A DNA stretch of 7,688 nt from Lachnospiraceae bacterium. GTDB taxonomy: Bacteria > Bacillota > Clostridia > Lachnospirales > Lachnospiraceae. Below the pieces are notes generated by a model that saw nothing but the letters and a program-made list of their open reading frames with translations, had not been told where the DNA came from and ran no database searches. This document shows positions 6,744 through 7,688 of this stretch, in pieces. The first letter of the stretch is position 1, and each line of letters starts with the position of its first letter. A program made the position numbers and the translations under genes. The DNA lies in assembly GCA_017437205.1 (NCBI GenBank), contig JAFSBP010000420.1, forward strand, positions 1 to 7,688, given 5' to 3'.

Positions 6744-7688
6744 AAAAGAAGCAGACAATAAAACTGTGTGTAGTTGTCGCTGTGTTTATGCTGTGTTTAT
6801 GTATGCTTGTGGGATGCTCTGATTTGACAAAAGAAAACCCTTCCAAAGAAAATGGTACACCAAGCGATATTGAGGAAACCATGAAAGAGAATGAGACTCA
6901 GATTGATGTGAGATGGATGTATCAGATCAAGCGGTTAAAAATCGGAATGACTGTCTCAAATACAGGAAATCTTACGATGTGCGATGAGATGGTTTACTTT
7001 GACGGAGAGGTTGAGAAAAAAGACAGCACCGATAGCGCCGATCGTTATAAAGCGATTTTTAGTCACAATCTCAGTAGTGCTGAAACAGCAGTGGTTTTAT
7101 TCGAGACGTTAGAGAAGAAACTTTGCAATGAGGAAAATAAACTTGAACTTACCGGAATGGATGTAACGGCGGAGGGACGGCTGGTGACAGTATTTTCGGA
7201 GAAAAAGTTTGGGATGCCAACGTCAGAACGTATCTGGCTCGTGATGATGGATGCAGACGGGAACTTATTGTGGAATGCGGTGATTGAGGATAAAAGACAA
7301 GCGGGTATCCCATTGTGTGTGGAAGATGGGATATACGTTCCGATTGGGAATTCTATTTTGGTTTACAATACGTCGGGAAGTTTGCAGAATAGCTATACCA
7401 TAGAACAATTACCTGAAGAGGCAGGGAAAGTGGATTGGGAGCGGGGAATTCGCAGACTGTATCGACTGAAGGACGGAAAGGAATATCTTGCATATCAAGA
7501 GCCGGCGGCTTTTGATGCACCGGATATGATTCTGGTAGAAATTGATCTTCGAACAGGAGATATGGGCGAAGACATACGGCTGATAAATCTTAACAACTTA
7601 TTGTATGTCGGGGAAGAAGGACACTATGAATTTGCGTTAAAGACATCAAATGGACTTTTCGGAAGAATTGAGGATGAGGACGGAGATG
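6740..7688 (+). CDS. Propeller/solute-binding lipoprotein, N-terminal part (3' end outside the window)
   Basis: An open frame of 316 complete codons runs from ATG 6740 to the window edge with no stop. The product begins MKKKQTIK, a hydrophobic cysteine-rich core and lipobox L23-V-G-C26, then a short Lys/Glu/Thr/Ser linker. The following region aligns with the N-terminal half of the 768-residue protein at 2588-4894: MDADGNLLW near 170 corresponds to TPEGTERW, and GIYVPIGNSILVYNTSG to QVCVPAGNQIFIYDREG. The family's solute-binding half should therefore follow beyond the window. The start codon shares four bases (ATGA) with the stop of the lipoprotein gene upstream. A GGGGG run at 6728-6732, seven bases before the ATG, can act as a binding site. 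This repeats the small-lipoprotein then SBP order seen at 1614-4894. The assignment to the family is firm; the presence of the C-terminal domain is inferred. Confidence 0.85.
   Translation, partial: MKKKQTIKLCVVVAVFMLCLCMLVGCSDLTKENPSKENGTPSDIEETMKENETQIDVRWMYQIKRLKIGMTVSNTGNLTMCDEMVYFDGEVEKKDSTDSADRYKAIFSHNLSSAETAVVLFETLEKKLCNEENKLELTGMDVTAEGRLVTVFSEKKFGMPTSERIWLVMMDADGNLLWNAVIEDKRQAGIPLCVEDGIYVPIGNSILVYNTSGSLQNSYTIEQLPEEAGKVDWERGIRRLYRLKDGKEYLAYQEPAAFDAPDMILVEIDLRTGDMGEDIRLINLNNLLYVGEEGHYEFALKTSNGLFGRIEDEDGD

Overview
The window looks like a chromosomal surface-protein locus of a low-to-mid-GC Gram-positive anaerobe of the Clostridia, most plausibly Lachnospiraceae-like. This is inferred from strong GGAGG-type ribosome binding sites, several lipobox lipoproteins, Glu/Thr/Ser-rich linkers behind the lipid anchor, a SleB-type hydrolase, and a solute-binding-protein C-terminus (EEAGAYFAGQK...) of the kind common in that family. 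No taxonomic marker gene is present, so the assignment is tentative. All supported genes are on the + strand.

Layout: (1) 1-468 is the 3' end of a large extracellular solute-binding lipoprotein (SBP). (2) 469-644 is a gap with a plausible promoter and a small perfect inverted repeat near the expected transcription start. (3) 645-4894 is an apparent operon of two paralogous lipoproteins (645-1574 and 1614-2567) and a 768-residue lipoprotein (2588-4894). The last joins a repeat-rich, probably beta-propeller-like N-terminal half to a C-terminal SBP domain. (4) 4895-5083 is a second gap with a long imperfect hairpin and a candidate promoter. (5) 5084-7688 is a second apparent operon: a secreted SleB-like cell-wall hydrolase (5084-5824), a third member of the paralogous lipoprotein family (5841-6743), and, overlapping it by ATGA, the first 316 codons of another propeller/SBP lipoprotein running off the end of the window (6740 onward).

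The theme is a tandem array in which members of an unrecognised ~300-residue lipoprotein family sit directly upstream of propeller-SBP lipoproteins. The pairing occurs twice here, and a third SBP lies at the left edge. No ABC permease or ATPase is visible. The work of the array is therefore not established: it could be ligand capture for a transporter encoded elsewhere, surface sensing, or cell-envelope work linked to the hydrolase. The recurring small-lipoprotein/SBP pair, with a fixed Cys-X17-Cys in the small partner, is the most interesting feature.

No RNA genes, CRISPR arrays, insertion sequences, integrases or convincing intrinsic terminators were seen. There is no gene-free stretch longer than 189 bases.
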